Source of the DNA: Rotaria sp. Silwood1
Taxonomy: Eukaryota > Rotifera > Eurotatoria > Philodinida > Philodinidae
DNA: 64,000 nucleotides
Reading direction: 5' to 3'
NCBI GenBank assembly: GCA_905250075.1
Contig: CAJNOP010000003.1
Coordinates: 7,040,262 to 7,104,261, forward strand
The notes under the pieces: generated by a model
Databases searched by the model: none
Told to the model about the DNA's origin: nothing
What the model saw: only the letters and a program-made list of their open reading frames with translations
Made by a program: the position numbers and the translations under genes
In this document: positions 23,505 to 36,387 of the stretch, piece by piece
How positions within the stretch are numbered: the first letter of the stretch is position 1
Layout of the letters: each line of letters opens with the position of its first letter

Positions 23505-26340
23505 ATGCCATCAACAACAGTGACAGGTAAACCATTGATTTACTCTTGAGTTTTTTTTAATGGATTGTATTATCAGATTATACATCAGGTGATACAAATC
23601 GTCAAAAGTTATTATTATCTTCTCGTGCTTGGGATACATTAGCTACTGAGTATGATAATTAGAGCCTTCTTTTTTTTCTCTTACATTTATTTTGATCTGT
23701 TTCTTTTAAATATAGTCGAAATAATCTACGCAGAAATAATACAAATTTATCGAAGGTTACTAGTTTAGAACGAGGTGTTAATACACGTCCAGGTGGACAT
23801 ACAGATCGTAGTCGACGTGGCGGTCATGGAAATCATGATTCAGAAGAGTCGAGTGAAGGAGAAGATGATGATGAAGAAGAAGATCAATTAGTTGAACGAA
23901 CACGTCAAGATCAAACTGACTTACCATCAGAATATTGGCAAATACAACGATTAGTAAAATATCTCAAAGGTGGAAATCCAACTGCAACTGTTATTGCATT
24001 ATCTTCCATTCGTGATTTTAATTTATCCATAGAAATATGTCAATTAGCTATACGTGATGTTGGAGGTTTAGAAGTTCTAGTTAATTTACTTGAAACAGAT
24101 GATATTGATTGTAAAGTATGTATAAATATTAAATTTTCGATAGAAAATATAAGATAAAATTTTAAATCATTTAAATTTTATTTAGATTGGTTCATTATAT
24201 ATTCTTAAAGAAGTTTCAAATAATCCATCTATACGTCGAAATATAGCTGATCTTGGTGGATTACAAACAATGGTTAAATTACTTGATGAACCAGAAAAAG
24301 ATTTAAAATGTCTTGCTGCTGAAACAATTGGTTAGATTTCTATTAAAAATAAAAAAAATGAGAAAACGACCAAACTAAATGTTTAACATTATTTTTTAGC
24401 TCACGTTGCCAAATTTAAACGAGCACGTCGAGTTGTTCGACAAAATGGAGGTATTAAACGATTAGTAAGTCTTTAGTTTAGTCGATAAATGTTACTAAAA
24501 TATTAAAAAAATGAACAACATATAGGTTGCTCTTTTGGAAAATGCTTCTGTTAGTGGTCATGGATTCACTACTCATGCTGCACATAATGACCAGGCAAAA
24601 AATATTGAAGTTGCTCGCGCAGGTGCATTAGCTCTTTGGAGTTTAAGCCGATCGAATCTTAATAAAAATGCTATGCAACGTGCTGGTGTTATTCCACTTT
24701 TGGCTAAATTACTAAAAAGTTCTAATGACAATATGTTGATTCCTGTGGGTGGTATTATAGAGGAGTGTGCTACAGATGTATGGTTTGAATTAACACTATT
24801 TGTTATTAGGAAAATAATTGTTGTCTTTTTTTTAAATAGTCTGTTTATCGAACAGCAATTCGAGGTATGATTCCTGATCTTGTCAAGAGTCTAACAGTTA
24901 CCAATGCTGAATTACAAAAACATTGTGCTAGTGCTATTTTTAAGGTTAAATTAAAATAGAAGATTTTTATTCATCTGGCAAAAAAAACAGTACTGTTTGT
25001 TTTTTTAGTGTGCCGTAGATAAAGAAATACGTGACCTTGTAAGAAAACATTCGGGTCTTCGTCCTTTACATGATCTTTTACAACAATCTGAAAATAAAGC
25101 TTTACTAGCTGCAGCGACGGGTGCCATTTGGAAATGTGCAATATCTCGTGAAGTGATTTTTATTTCTTATTATATTATTCTTTTATATACGGTTATTTTT
25201 TTCCAATATTAGAATATTGCACAATTTCAAGAATTTCGAACAATCGATGCACTTGTACAATTACTTAATAATCAACCAGAAGAAGTCTTGGTTAATGTTG
25301 TTGGTGCATTAGCTGAGTGTGCTAAAGAAGCAGATAATCGAACAACAATTCGTAAAGCCGGTGGAATATCACCGTTAGTTAATTTATTAACAGGAACAAA
25401 TCAAGCTTTGTTAGTAAACACTTGTCAGGCATTACGTCAATGTGCTGAGGAACCTGAAAGCGTCACGTAATTACTTACATCTCAATCTTCTCATTATGCT
25501 ATCTTCGTGATGTCTGTTTAGAATGATTGATCGTTTGGATGGTGTACGATTATTATGGTCACTTTTAAAAAATCAAAATCCACAAGTGCAAGCTGCAGCT
25601 GCTTGGGCTATATCACCGTGTGTGAAAAACATAAAAGTTTGTTAGAATATAAAATATCAGTCGGAGTTTTCTTATATCTATTTAAATATTATAGGATTCA
25701 GGTGAAATGGTACGAAGTTTTGTTGGTGGCCTTGAATTGATTGTATCATTATTAAAATCAAACGATGTTGAAGTATTAGCAAGTGTTTGTGCTGCTATAG
25801 CTGAGATAGCAAAGGATGAAGAAAATTTAGCAGTCATAACAGATCATGGTGTTGTTAAACTACTTGCAACTTTAGCTACACGAGTAAAAATTCTTCTATT
25901 TTGAAATTTATTGATTGATTTGCTTCTTATTACTTTAATAGAATGAAGATATACTTCGTCGTTACTTAGCTGAAGCTATAGCTGAATGTTGTAAATGGGG
26001 AAATAATCGACAAGCATTTGGTGAAAATCACGCTGTAGCACCACTCGTTAAACATCTTAAATCATCTGATCCTAATGTACATCGATCAACAGCTAAAGCA
26101 TTACATCAATTATCAAAAAATCCCATGAATTGTGTTACAATGCATGAAGCTGGTGTTGTTCGAGTACGCTTTTTTGAAATTGAAAATATATTTCCGAAGA
26201 TTTTTTTGTTTTCTTTTTCAATTTAGTTATTGATGGAAATGGTTGGTTCAAAAGATGATGTACTTCAAGAGAATGCTGCTATTTGTATTTCATATATTCG
26301 ACGATTAGCCTTGGCTAATGAAAAATCAAGAAACGGTTGA
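23505..26340 (+). CDS. ODAD2: ODAD2/ARMC4, outer dynein arm docking complex armadillo protein
   Basis: ODAD2 (ARMC4) is a subunit of the complex that docks outer dynein arms on axonemal doublets; its loss causes primary ciliary dyskinesia in people. I read 13 exons: 23505-23526, 23577-23649, 23716-24115, 24186-24330, 24400-24464, 24526-24777, 24840-24944, 25009-25152, 25213-25466, 25522-25636, 25695-25883, 25942-26163, 26227-26340. They join in frame to 699 aa. Residues 75-89 are acidic. From about 105 ([15 protein letters not shown]) to the end are armadillo repeats closely matching vertebrate ODAD2, such as [53 protein letters not shown] and [17 protein letters not shown]. It ends [14 protein letters not shown], like the vertebrate C-terminus. 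The N-terminus is about 340 residues shorter than the human protein (about 1044 aa). Either upstream exons were missed or the family member is short. The intron after 25152 has an unusual GTGATT donor. Confidence 0.93.
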
Positions 26341-26407
26341 CACTATCCTCTTTATTTATGTATGGAAAAAACAGTGATACAAATTTGTACTAAGATTGAT
26401 TTTGTCT

Positions 26408-26413
26408 AATAAA
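26408..26413 (+). terminator. Candidate poly(A) signal for ODAD2
   Basis: AATAAA about 70 bases after the ODAD2 stop codon, with further A-rich sequence and a second AATAAA near 26438. Confidence 0.4.
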
Positions 26414-26634
26414 ACTTTATAATGCTTTAAGGACTCAATAAAAAAAGTAAAATTTTTTTCGAAATGATTCTTAATCATTGACTTACAGCATGACATCTTA
26501 TCACTGTGTTTATCAATGTTACGCTGGAAGCCGCAGGAAAAAAAATAAAAATTCTTATCGTTTGAGTCTATTGTTGACATAACTCTATCTGAAGTATATC
26601 ATATTAGCAACTTTAGTAGTTCAGGTTGATCATG

Positions 26635-26660
26635 TATATATATATATATATATATATATT
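26635..26660. repeat. (TA)n microsatellite
   Basis: About 12 uninterrupted TA units. Confidence 0.95.
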
Positions 26661-27629
26661 TAATTTTGATATCAATTGTTTGAATATCTGATCGAGATCC
26701 TCATAGCATAGGTAATAAATTATTTCTCAATGAAATAAAAGTACTTGATTGCACGAAAGTCGTTTGCAAAGAGGACCATGTTAGAATACATGATATAAAC
26801 GTCTCCTAGACAAGGTTATGGCTTTCAACCTTGTGAGAACAAATTGAATACTTTTTCTAATCACTTGAATTTATAATCATGATATAGATTGTTACCAAGT
26901 TGTTCTCTTCCCACCTGCTAGTATAGATTATAAGAACATATTTACATCTATATTTATGATGTATGCTTTACAAATATTTTATCGAATTTTCATTGATTTA
27001 AATTTGTTACATAGGTCTTTCAATTGTAAAACTATATAGAAATTCACGCAAACATGTTGATAAGATACTTGGTATTGCTGAAGATCTTAGATGAATCGAA
27101 TAAAACATTTTTATAGTCCTCTTCAGTTTATTTTAGTGATGTCGAGCACTAGACAAATATTATATCTTAAACGTACAGAGAAGAAAGAAAAAAGAAAGAA
27201 AAAGAGTGTAAGACAAGCAACGACCATAACAACAATAACAACAACACCTGCAGAATTTCTCGTCTCTCTTTTTTCATCGTCGAATAAAAGTGGAGTAGTA
27301 ACAGATCACAATCGATCGGCTGAGTTTCTGTAAGAAAAATTTCGTCAATGCATCAACAAAAAAGCAACCAAAACAACAGGAAGCATTAGAGCTCTACCAA
27401 TAGATGCATGTGCCCCATTGATTGTTTCAAAATTTTGTCTCGTTCTCCCTTCTTTTCATTTCTGTCGACTTCAGATATGAAAAAAGAAAGACGAGCGTTT
27501 TTCTATTACCCGATTGTTGTTTCGGGTGTCAAGACGCCCACTGTTTGTTGTTGTAACTCATTGGTAACAAATGAAGCAGGAGTGAGGTAAAAGATGAGAA
27601 GCATTTATGTGAATAACTTATGCGTGTGT

Positions 27630-27664
27630 GAGAGAGAGAGAGAGAAAAAGAAAGAGAGAGAGAG
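27630..27664. repeat. (GA)n microsatellite, interrupted
   Basis: Two GA runs split by AAAAAGAA, about 120 bases before the CIMAP1 start codon. GA-rich tracts often lie in open promoter DNA; no function is shown here. Confidence 0.9.
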
Positions 27665-27786
27665 TTTGTGAAAAACAGCTTCATTTGTATGTATTTTTAA
27701 TCATCCATTATAAATCATTTTTATTGACAGACTCTGACACCTTTAATATTCTTTATGTAAATTTTCTTCTAGACAAAGTCAGCAAG

Positions 27787-28738
27787 ATGGTATTCACGTT
27801 AACAAAACCACGAGGCCCAATTTCGGCCATGCATTCGACACCAGGCCCAGTTTATCTATTGCCGGGTCTTGTCGGAAGTAGTTTTCATGATCCACGTTCG
27901 GTGCATACAAAACAACCGGCATATTCATTCGGTCTTAGACATGGTAAATATAGAGAGGACGCATCACCTGGTCCATGTTACTTTCCAAATCCAAAAATCT
28001 TTCGAACTGGTAAAGACGGTACACCACATTATTCACTCTATGCTCGACGTGGTGATCTTAAAGGCGATTTAAACCCTGGTAAGAGAAAAACAGACAAAAA
28101 GAAGAATATTAAAATGACCCAAGTTTCATACGATCTCGATTAGGACCTGGTGCTTATAAACCTGAAGAAAAAGGACCAATGAGAACTGTATTTCAATCAC
28201 CACCTGCATATACATTTGGTTCTCGTCATAAATACTATGGACTTGATAATACACCTGGTATGATTCTAAAGTTTTATTATTTTTAGATGCAACTCAACAT
28301 TTTTCTTCTAGCACCAAATGCTTATGCTTTGCCCGGAATGCTTGGTAAGACGGTACAAAGTGTAAAGAAACAAGCACCAATATATACAATGACCGGAAGA
28401 AGCAAACGAGGTGGCTTTGACGAAGATCTACAACGAACACCAGGACCTGGTAATTCATTATTCGTTTTTAAAAAATTTTCTTTCTCTCAAAATTTAGTTT
28501 TTATACTTTTTTTTTAGGTGCTTATAATGTAATAAAATCAGGTGTATATAAACAAGAACCACCACATTATAGCATGACAGCCCGAAATGAAATGCCAGGT
28601 GATACAACTCAAAAACCGGGACCTGGTAAATATTCACCAGAAAAAGTTTGGATTCATAAACAACAAGCACCTGGCTATTCATTTGGTATTCGACACTCAA
28701 TGTATGAAGCACCACTTATTGTTGAAGTGAAAGACTAA
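27787..28738 (+). CDS. CIMAP1: CIMAP1/ODF3-type ciliary microtubule-associated protein (SHIPPO repeats)
   Basis: ODF3/SHIPPO1 (now CIMAP1) proteins are sperm-tail/axoneme microtubule-associated proteins built from Pro-Gly-Pro SHIPPO repeats. Four exons: 27787-28078, 28144-28257, 28312-28449, 28518-28738. They join in frame to 254 aa, the same length as human ODF3A. Start block: KPRGPISAMHSTPGPVYLLP. STPGP-type repeats: STPGPVY, ASPGPCY, NPGPGAY, NTPAPNAY, TPGPGAYN, KPGPGKYSPEKV. Conserved spacers include NPKIFRTGKD, MTGRSKRGGFDEDL and FGIRHSMYEAPLIVEV. The first three introns all interrupt a Gly codon at or next to a Pro-Gly motif, which suggests exon growth by repeat duplication. It lies about 1.4 kb downstream of ODAD2 on the same strand. 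Which CIMAP paralogue this is cannot be decided. Confidence 0.93.
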
Positions 28739-30970
28739 ATTCATCGATACAGCTATCTTGTCTATCATTGTACTTTCATATTTTCTTCCTGAACTAAAGA
28801 AAAACGACAATGATCTCAATCTATATTTGTGGCTTGTACAATCGTTCTTTTTTATTTTATTTTATTTTATTTTATATATTGATTGATAATGACTGACGCT
28901 GATGTGATATTGCGAAACGTATAAATATCTATAAGCCGTCATGAAAAAGGCTTTACTATTTTTTTTTCTTTTTTTCTAAAGAGAAGAGAACGTAAACAAA
29001 AGAAAATACACCATCTAAGCCAGAAGTGTCGAGAATATTCTTTATTAAATTATTTTCTCTTGCACGTTACATAAACGTGAAGAGCTCTTCAAACAGGAGA
29101 AAAAATAATAATGAATGTAATTGACCTTGGAAAAGCATTAGTTAAATATTCCTTTAGGTACTTGAACGGCTTCTGCTTCGATTGAGTTTATGTTTGTACT
29201 TTTAGTAAAAGAACTCTTTTGTTCTCACGTAATAACAAAAAAAGAACTATGTTTTTCTCATTTCCAGAGTTCCTTCAAAAATCACTACAATGAATATACG
29301 AATCATATAGATGTTTGCTCATTAGCTATGAAATAATATATTCTAAATTCGAAAGATTTTATATGGATGCATATTTACATTCAACATGTGTTGTTATGTG
29401 GTCTTCACACTGCAGTAATTTCATTCAAGACGCTGTTTCTTATAGAATGAAAAGAAAAATATGTAAATAAACATATATGTATGTAATAGAAGTTTTGTTC
29501 GCATTGCAAATCAAAACTTTTCAAAGAGAATAAAATTATCATTTTATGAAATTAAGAATACATATAAAATGAAATAGGTTATTCTCCAATGTAAACAATT
29601 TATCTCTATCATTCATATTATGAACTTATCATTTTTACCACATATTTATTGTTTTTGTTTTATTTGAATAAAATACTGCAGTAATATAGAAAACCAATTT
29701 TTAAAGAATGAGATATCGAATATTTTTATCAACGTTGTGTTATGATTTACGTTAGTTTAGGAACAGTATATGTTGTATTTTGTTTCAATAATAATGGTTT
29801 AGATGCTTTAGTTACACATATTCAGACTTACAATATATATGATATCTGTTTGATATCGATATTTTATGAAAAAAAACGAGTAAAATGAATAATTTTTAAA
29901 GGTTAAGATTATACGTTACGTAATTTTAATGTAGCAACTTAAATGAAAGAGAAAAAGAACTTTCCTGTATAATGATTCGAAACGTATAATGCAAAACAAT
30001 TGCTAACCGATGAACGTAATGAATTATTAGATGGCAGGGAAGAATGTTCAAAGATTTACGATTAAGTTAATAGAAAATAAAATAATGATCTTTTCTTTTT
30101 GAATTAATACAGGGACAAGTTTTCTTATCACAAATTTATACTAGTATATCGCTACTATTCTTAAAAAATATAGTTATCATGTAACATCTCTTTTTTTTGG
30201 TACTCTGAGTAATCACGAATCTTGATACTAGTTACAAACAATAAAACATCAACTAGACAATACATATGAATAGAACATTATGGTAAAGAAAAACATTAGC
30301 GACCGATACTTATACAAATAGATTTTATTCCTAATTTATATTCATTCATAGATTATTTTCTTTTATGAAACACGATCTAAAACGAGTGTTGAAGTATATA
30401 CGGTAGAAGTTTGTATCCATTGCCTGTCAACACAGACCGTGACAGACTATATATATCAATAACAGTTCGTTGCAATATATTAAACTACTTCCTTATTGTA
30501 TTTCTGAAGGGTTAAGTAAAACGAAGGGTGTAGAAACGTGTCCCAAGAAAGACAGAATAAAATGATCTTCCTGAGATTAGTAATAGCAACTATATGGTGT
30601 TTCACATTTTGATCACACAGTGATTGCTCTATTTTTTTTTTGTATATTGATCAAGTTATATTAAAATCTAAATAGTGCAACGTTTTTTTGGTGTCTAATA
30701 GATTGTTGCTGTAGGATCAAACATATTGGCTTGAAAATTACTTCACAGAAGCATTGATAACCATTCATTTGTTATCTTTTATTCTCATCAAGTTAGTAAA
30801 AATATATGGAAAGTTAACATTTAATTCAATCAATTTATAAAGAAAAATATTTAATATTTTATGTGTATAAAAGAACAAACGATCCTTTTACCTATTCAAG
30901 ATAAATAAGAAAAAAAAGGTTAACAAGAATAAGATAGAAAAAAGAAGAAAACAAGGCAATATATATTTTT
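28739..30970. other. Intergenic between convergent CIMAP1 and the ENTPD4-like gene
   Basis: Two kb of AT-rich DNA between two gene ends, so it should hold both 3' UTRs. A (TTTTA)n run sits at about 28849-28875. A candidate minus-strand AATAAA for the apyrase gene lies at 30778-30783. I see no gene. Confidence 0.5.
28849..28875. repeat. (TTTTA)n short tandem repeat
   Basis: About five TTTTA units. The same pentamer repeats at about 31691-31713, inside an intron of the apyrase gene. Confidence 0.85.
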
Positions 30971-33467
30971 TCAAACACTTCTTAATCGTTCAGTATATGA
31001 AAACGATGATGTGTTTAATGGTTTTCCATTTGTATATATATTTGAAAAAGATGGTGAACTATCAATAACAATTGATGTTAATAATTGATAACGTTGATTA
31101 AAATTACTACTTGATGATGATGAATAAAGACCATTACGACGATAAAAAACTGATCGAATTTTAGATCGTAATGTTTTTCGATAAAATATCAATAAACACA
31201 ATAATAACATTGAACCTATTAAAATAATCATTATCGTTGAATCTGTATGTGTTCGTCGATAATGCATTGTACTTTTCACTTGATTAATTGCTCTATAAAA
31301 TATTTTGAAAAATGAATTTTTATAATAAAGTAAAAATACACTAAACCTTAATGGAAGAAAACGAGTTTTGTAAAGAATAGCACCTAATGTCCATTGAACA
31401 TCATTATTATTAACTAATGAAGCTGAACGCAAACGTTGATAGTTAACAGGAAATTTAAGACCATCATGAAGGAATGCGTACAGCCAAGCAGATTTAAAAC
31501 ATTGTAATCTAAATATAGAATTTAATTAATTATTCGATTTTTCTAAGAAATAAACAAAATAACAAAACTCTTACAATACGCGATTTAAATCAGCTTTGGG
31601 AAATAATTTATTTGAATACCATTGTCGAATATCTGCCCATTTTGCATTACAATAATTCTAATAAGAAAAATATTAATTTGTGTTTTTGCCTTTATTTTAT
31701 TTTATTTTATTTTACTTACATTTGAAGCATTTAGAAAAGCTAAACGTGTATAAGGTCCACCGATTTTTAAAACATCTTAAAAATAAAATAAAAATAATTT
31801 ATATAAAATAATTTATATTTTCTTTTGATCAAACCTTCCATTGTATACCAAAACTCTGAGAAACCATAGAAATCTTGTGATTCATAATTAATTTTGGGTT
31901 GATAAATTCCATTAAGTGAACATGGTTTTCGTTTACATGTTGCATTTAAATTAAGTAATGTAACTAAATGTTTAGCACAACTATGAAAATCACCTTCACC
32001 TATTATTGTTATTGTTTTATTATTTCGTGTATAATTTGCTGCATAACCGTGAGGCAAACAATCAGCATCATCAATTAGAATATGAGATGAGTTCGATGCC
32101 GAAGAACTAAAATATTTTTTTTCATATACATATATAAATATATTATTTCAATTAAATTTACTTAAGAGCTATTGAAATAATTCGTTGAATATATTTTTCA
32201 AATGCTTTATTTGCACCGTAACCAAGAAATGTTGTAACATATATTCTATATTTAAAACCTTCTTGATTTTCATCATAACCCAAAGAAAATTCTGCTATTT
32301 CTTCACCTTCGATTGGTGTCTGAAAAGGAATTGATGAATACTCGTGTAGAATCCATAGACAAAAGAAGACAAACTTACATCTGATGAAATTTCGACTATA
32401 AAAAAAAAATCAAGAAGAAATATAAATATAAATATTCTGTATTCTTTTTTTTTTTATTTTCATTAACAAATTAGAATAACTTACAAGCTATTTGAGCTGA
32501 TGCACCACCCATGTCAAGAATACCAACAGTTGATGGTCGTTTTTTTGAGATAGATAACGTTTGACCATTACTTACCGATACTACATATTAAATGAACAAA
32601 ATCAAGATAATTACTCTTTAAACATTCAATTATATGAATCTTACTTGAATCAGTACTATTACTTTGGAAACGACCAAGTACATAATTAATTGCTATCCAA
32701 CTATAAATACCTTCTAACTTTCCAGGAATAACTTGAATATGAGTTTTTTCAATCAGAAAATTATAATCTCGAACAATATCATTAAATAAATCTTCAAGTA
32801 ATTTTTTTTGTTCACTAAATATATAGATATATATAAATAGAAACATCATACTTAATTATTCATACTTTGGTGTCAGAAAACGAAGACCAGCTGTTGCAAG
32901 TATATATACTTAAGAAAACAAAAAAAAAGAATAAACAAAAGAATGAAATGTACCTATTAAACTTACATGGAGTGTCACGATGTTTATCTGGTGGAACAGT
33001 TTCTGCAGCAAAATCTAAAAAAATATCTTCTAATATATCCAAATTTATACATGAAAATATTTTACCTAATAATGATTTCAAATATTCTGTCGCATTGTCT
33101 GGTGTTTTTGCCATTGTTGACAGACCTAATAGAAAAAAAAAACGAAATTATTACATTGATTTACAACAAAAATAAATAAATGAATCTAACCTGGTTCAAG
33201 TTTCTTTACAATTGGTTTGCCTTCTTTATCAAGTAACTGTTTTATTTGTAATAATTCATTTTCTTTTCCTGAATGTTCTGGCCATATATAAATATAAAGT
33301 CTTGATCCACTACTTCCACAATCAATAACTATACCATAATGTATATTGGGGTCTTCATTTCCAATTCTTTTTGGTACATAAACACCACCTGCATCACCAC
33401 CTTGAATTATTTCTCGACTTTTAATTAAACCTTTTGAATCGATTGTTTCAATTACTGCTGGATTGGC
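30971..33467 (-). CDS. ENTPD4: ENTPD4/7-type nucleoside triphosphate diphosphohydrolase (5' end not fixed)
   Basis: The GDA1/CD39 family hydrolyses nucleoside tri- and diphosphates; ENTPD4/7 act in the lumen of Golgi, lysosome or endosome. Twelve exons on the minus strand: 33191-33467, 32967-33125, 32866-32908, 32645-32814, 32485-32580, 32379-32395, 32162-32319, 31835-32106, 31720-31775, 31575-31657, 31347-31508, 30971-31292. They join in frame to 604 aa. Apyrase conserved regions: ACR1 VIDCGSSGSRLYIYIWP, ACR2 LATAGLRFL, ACR3 KLEGIYSWIAINYVLGRF, ACR4 ILDMGGASAQIA, ACR5 DFYGFSEFWY. The block VQWTLGAILYKTRFLPLR is typical of ENTPD4. A C-terminal membrane helix (MIILIGSMLLLCLLIFY) is followed by a basic, Ser-rich cytoplasmic tail. 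Exon 32379-32395 is only 17 nt. The first listed exon starts with an acceptor, so the N-terminal signal anchor lies further upstream (see 33764-34415). Confidence 0.9.
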
Positions 33468-33763
33468 CTATGAACAAAAAAAAGCATAATAACATAAAAG
33501 AAAACATTTTTTCTTATTGGTAAATATTAATCATCTATTATTTATTAGTATAGTTTCTTATTAAAAGGAGTAATTATCATTTAAATATCCTTGAAATTTG
33601 TCTCGTTTACATGATAAGTTCTGTCTTAATATATGAATAAACAAAAAATAGAAAAAAATCAAACCATTCAAGATGAATTCAATTGTAATTGATGAATTCA
33701 AACAATTTATATGTATATGTTAATATTCATTGGCAAAGTAAATTATCAAATATTAATTTATAC

Positions 33764-34415
33764 CTTTAGTTGTAATACACTTTTGATAAAGAGTTTTTTT
33801 TTACAACGATTGTAGTGACTGAAAAACGAAATATTCAATATATACTCTGATTTTCAAAAGTTATAAAAAACGTTCAAAAAAAACCTCATGTTTACCGTAT
33901 CCGATAACTCTTCAAGCATATTCTGATAATGTACCATGAAAATTATTAATCTCTCAAAATTTTTATACTTTTTGAAACAAATAAATAATGAATACCCACA
34001 TATCATGTACCTTTCAAAACTGCAATTACTATTTATCAAATTTTCTTTTGATTAATTTTATTCCTAACAAAATATTTCATATAGATACAAGTCATCCTAT
34101 ATCTAGATGGAATAGACTAAATTATATATGACTAGATCGATTTTTGATTAAGGTCATGTTTAAGAATCGTATTCTATGTAAACTATCAATATTGATTTTA
34201 ATTATATTTACTAATAGTTTGACATGTACTATAATCAAATCAGCCAAACTTTATTCTTGTAGTTTTAACAGTTATATTTAAAAAAGAACGAAAAATGAAA
34301 ATAAGAAACATACTGGACTTAGCATTAACCAAATGAGAAAACAGCTCAGTAACAAAGCTACTGTCATAACCAAAAAGCCTGGATTGCAAGAATAACACTG
34401 CAACGACGTCATCCA
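33764..34415 (-). CDS. Candidate N-terminal exons of the ENTPD4-like gene (signal anchor)
   Basis: Two pieces look right, but their join is unresolved. At about 34320-34415 (minus) a frame begins MTSLQCYSCNPGFLVMT and continues as a strongly hydrophobic helix (VALLLSCFLIWLML), ending in a good GTATGT donor. This would make a type-II signal anchor, as expected for ENTPD4. At about 33764-33820 a CAG acceptor and GTATAA donor bound a short basic exon (HYNRCKKKLFIKSVLQLK) that reads in frame into the exon at 33467. The two pieces differ in phase by two bases, so a further small exon or a different splice site is needed. Confidence 0.4.
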
Positions 34416-36387
34416 TCAGCGCATCTAAAAAATATGAAATAATACATTCTTTGAATCTTCTAAACCAATTCAGATGATTCATTAATACTTATATCTTACT
34501 AAGAATGAAGACTATTATTTGATCTAATATTTGAAGTAGAAAAAATTGTACTATGCTAGACAGTATGTCACATCGTCCTTTTTCTTCTTCTCTTCATGTT
34601 GATCTGCAATTAGACAAACATATTAACCAATCAAAATGTATTTAGTGCTTTTTCAAAAACGTGTCAGGCCAGAGGTCCATACTGGACGTGTAATAAATAT
34701 ATAAAACAATTTGTATGTGCATATTTCTGTGGATACGAATTTCTAGATTAAACTTCCTCGACAAATGAAAGAAACATTAAAAAATAATTAAATTTAACAA
34801 AAGAGTAGAATGAAAAACTTGGCTTAAATTTAAGCCGATGAAAATATATTGACGAGGAATCTGTGCTGATCTTGTAGGCGGTATTACTTAAGTGATGAAC
34901 ATTTTGATTGTTTTAAGGAATCTAAGGTAGTCCATTTTATTTAACATGTAGTCTGATTAATAATGATCTCAGTTGTCAATCACAAAATGAACTTTTCCGA
35001 TTTTTTTCTCGTGGAAATAAATACAATGACAAATGCGTCTAGTGTTGGCAGTCTATTAAAATTTCTGAAACAGCAATAAAGGTTTTGTATTGTGATTCGA
35101 GTAGCACATTCAATGACGCATCTTTTGGAAAAAAAGAGAAGTGTTTAATTATGTTTCTGAACATAATTACATATAAAACAAAACATGTCACGAAGCTTCT
35201 ATCACACTTGATACATAGTATCTTCAACAACATTAAAATTCTTATGAATCTAGGTAACGTAAACAAGAAAGTAAGCAGACATACTGAAAAGAAACACATT
35301 TTAAATTCATCAAAGAATATTAATTTCCAATTATTCACAGAGATTTATAAAAACTTTGCTTCAATGTTTGCAAGCATGAACATGTTATGGAAAGTGATAT
35401 TGTTTATTGAAAAACGACTGAAATCATGGAAATATCTTTCCTGCTAAATTATCTCGACCTAACCCGATCTTAAAACAACATTAGTATGACTTAGACCATA
35501 ATGAAAGACCTATTAGAAAGCATTTTGATTGCTTGAAAAATCAATGGCAATGCATGTATGCCAAAAAAAAAGTTTCCTCAAATTATCTTCATTTAAAACT
35601 TATTTCTTTTGCAATAATTGATTTTTGGACTTTCATGATAAAACAACAATCAAAAGTGTCTCAGTTTTGTGGACACATCATGATCATCTTCAACTATTAC
35701 TTTTGAAAAAAAAAGAACTCCAATCAATAAGAATGTTTGTAAATTATTTTTCATCATCAAAAAATCTACAAAAATAAAAGATTGTGACATTTATGTTCAA
35801 TACTTAAATGCATGTACATGAAATTCTCTATGTTTGTAAGCTCATCAATAATTAATGTGACAAAGAAATTTCCAGTATAAAAGTTAAAATAAAATTATGT
35901 TTATATTTGATGACCAATTTGTTGCTTTCCTTTGTTTTTTGAATATGGATAGTTTAGTGCCAGAGAAACGAAAGAAGAATCAGATCAAAGACAAAAGAGG
36001 AAAGAGTACATCACACAACAAGATCAATCACACATCCAAGCAAACATAATATATGTCCACCCAGAAGTATCAAGAAATTACAGAAATTGAAAATTGTAAG
36101 TTAAGAGTACAGAGGTATCAATACTAAGATCAACTAAAACAGATTACAGATGTACACCTTTTTACAGCCGAAGTAAGACAAATCTATGATAGCATAATAA
36201 AAATTCTTATCTGCGCATACATTCAGTAGTGTAGTTGCTTTTTTAAAATAGTTATATTGCTTGTATTGAATGTCCTCAGATATAACCAATTCATTCTGGC
36301 ATGTTATCCTTTATGAGGTAATCTCTTTGAAAAAAGCAACTTTTTTTAAAATTTCATTCATTTATATAAACTCGTATCAGAAGATGT

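Larger units (their letters stand above)
26341..27786. other. Intergenic between ODAD2 and CIMAP1
   Basis: Contains probable ODAD2 3' UTR, a (TA)n run and a (GA)n run just before CIMAP1. The frames at 27091-27333 and 27408-27590 look like noise. I see no gene. Confidence 0.5.

Noticed and set aside
27001..27093. Short exon-like frame after ODAD2 ending EDLR-stop
   Set aside because: ODAD2 already ends with the conserved family C-terminus at 26340; the frame is too short and lacks a donor partner.
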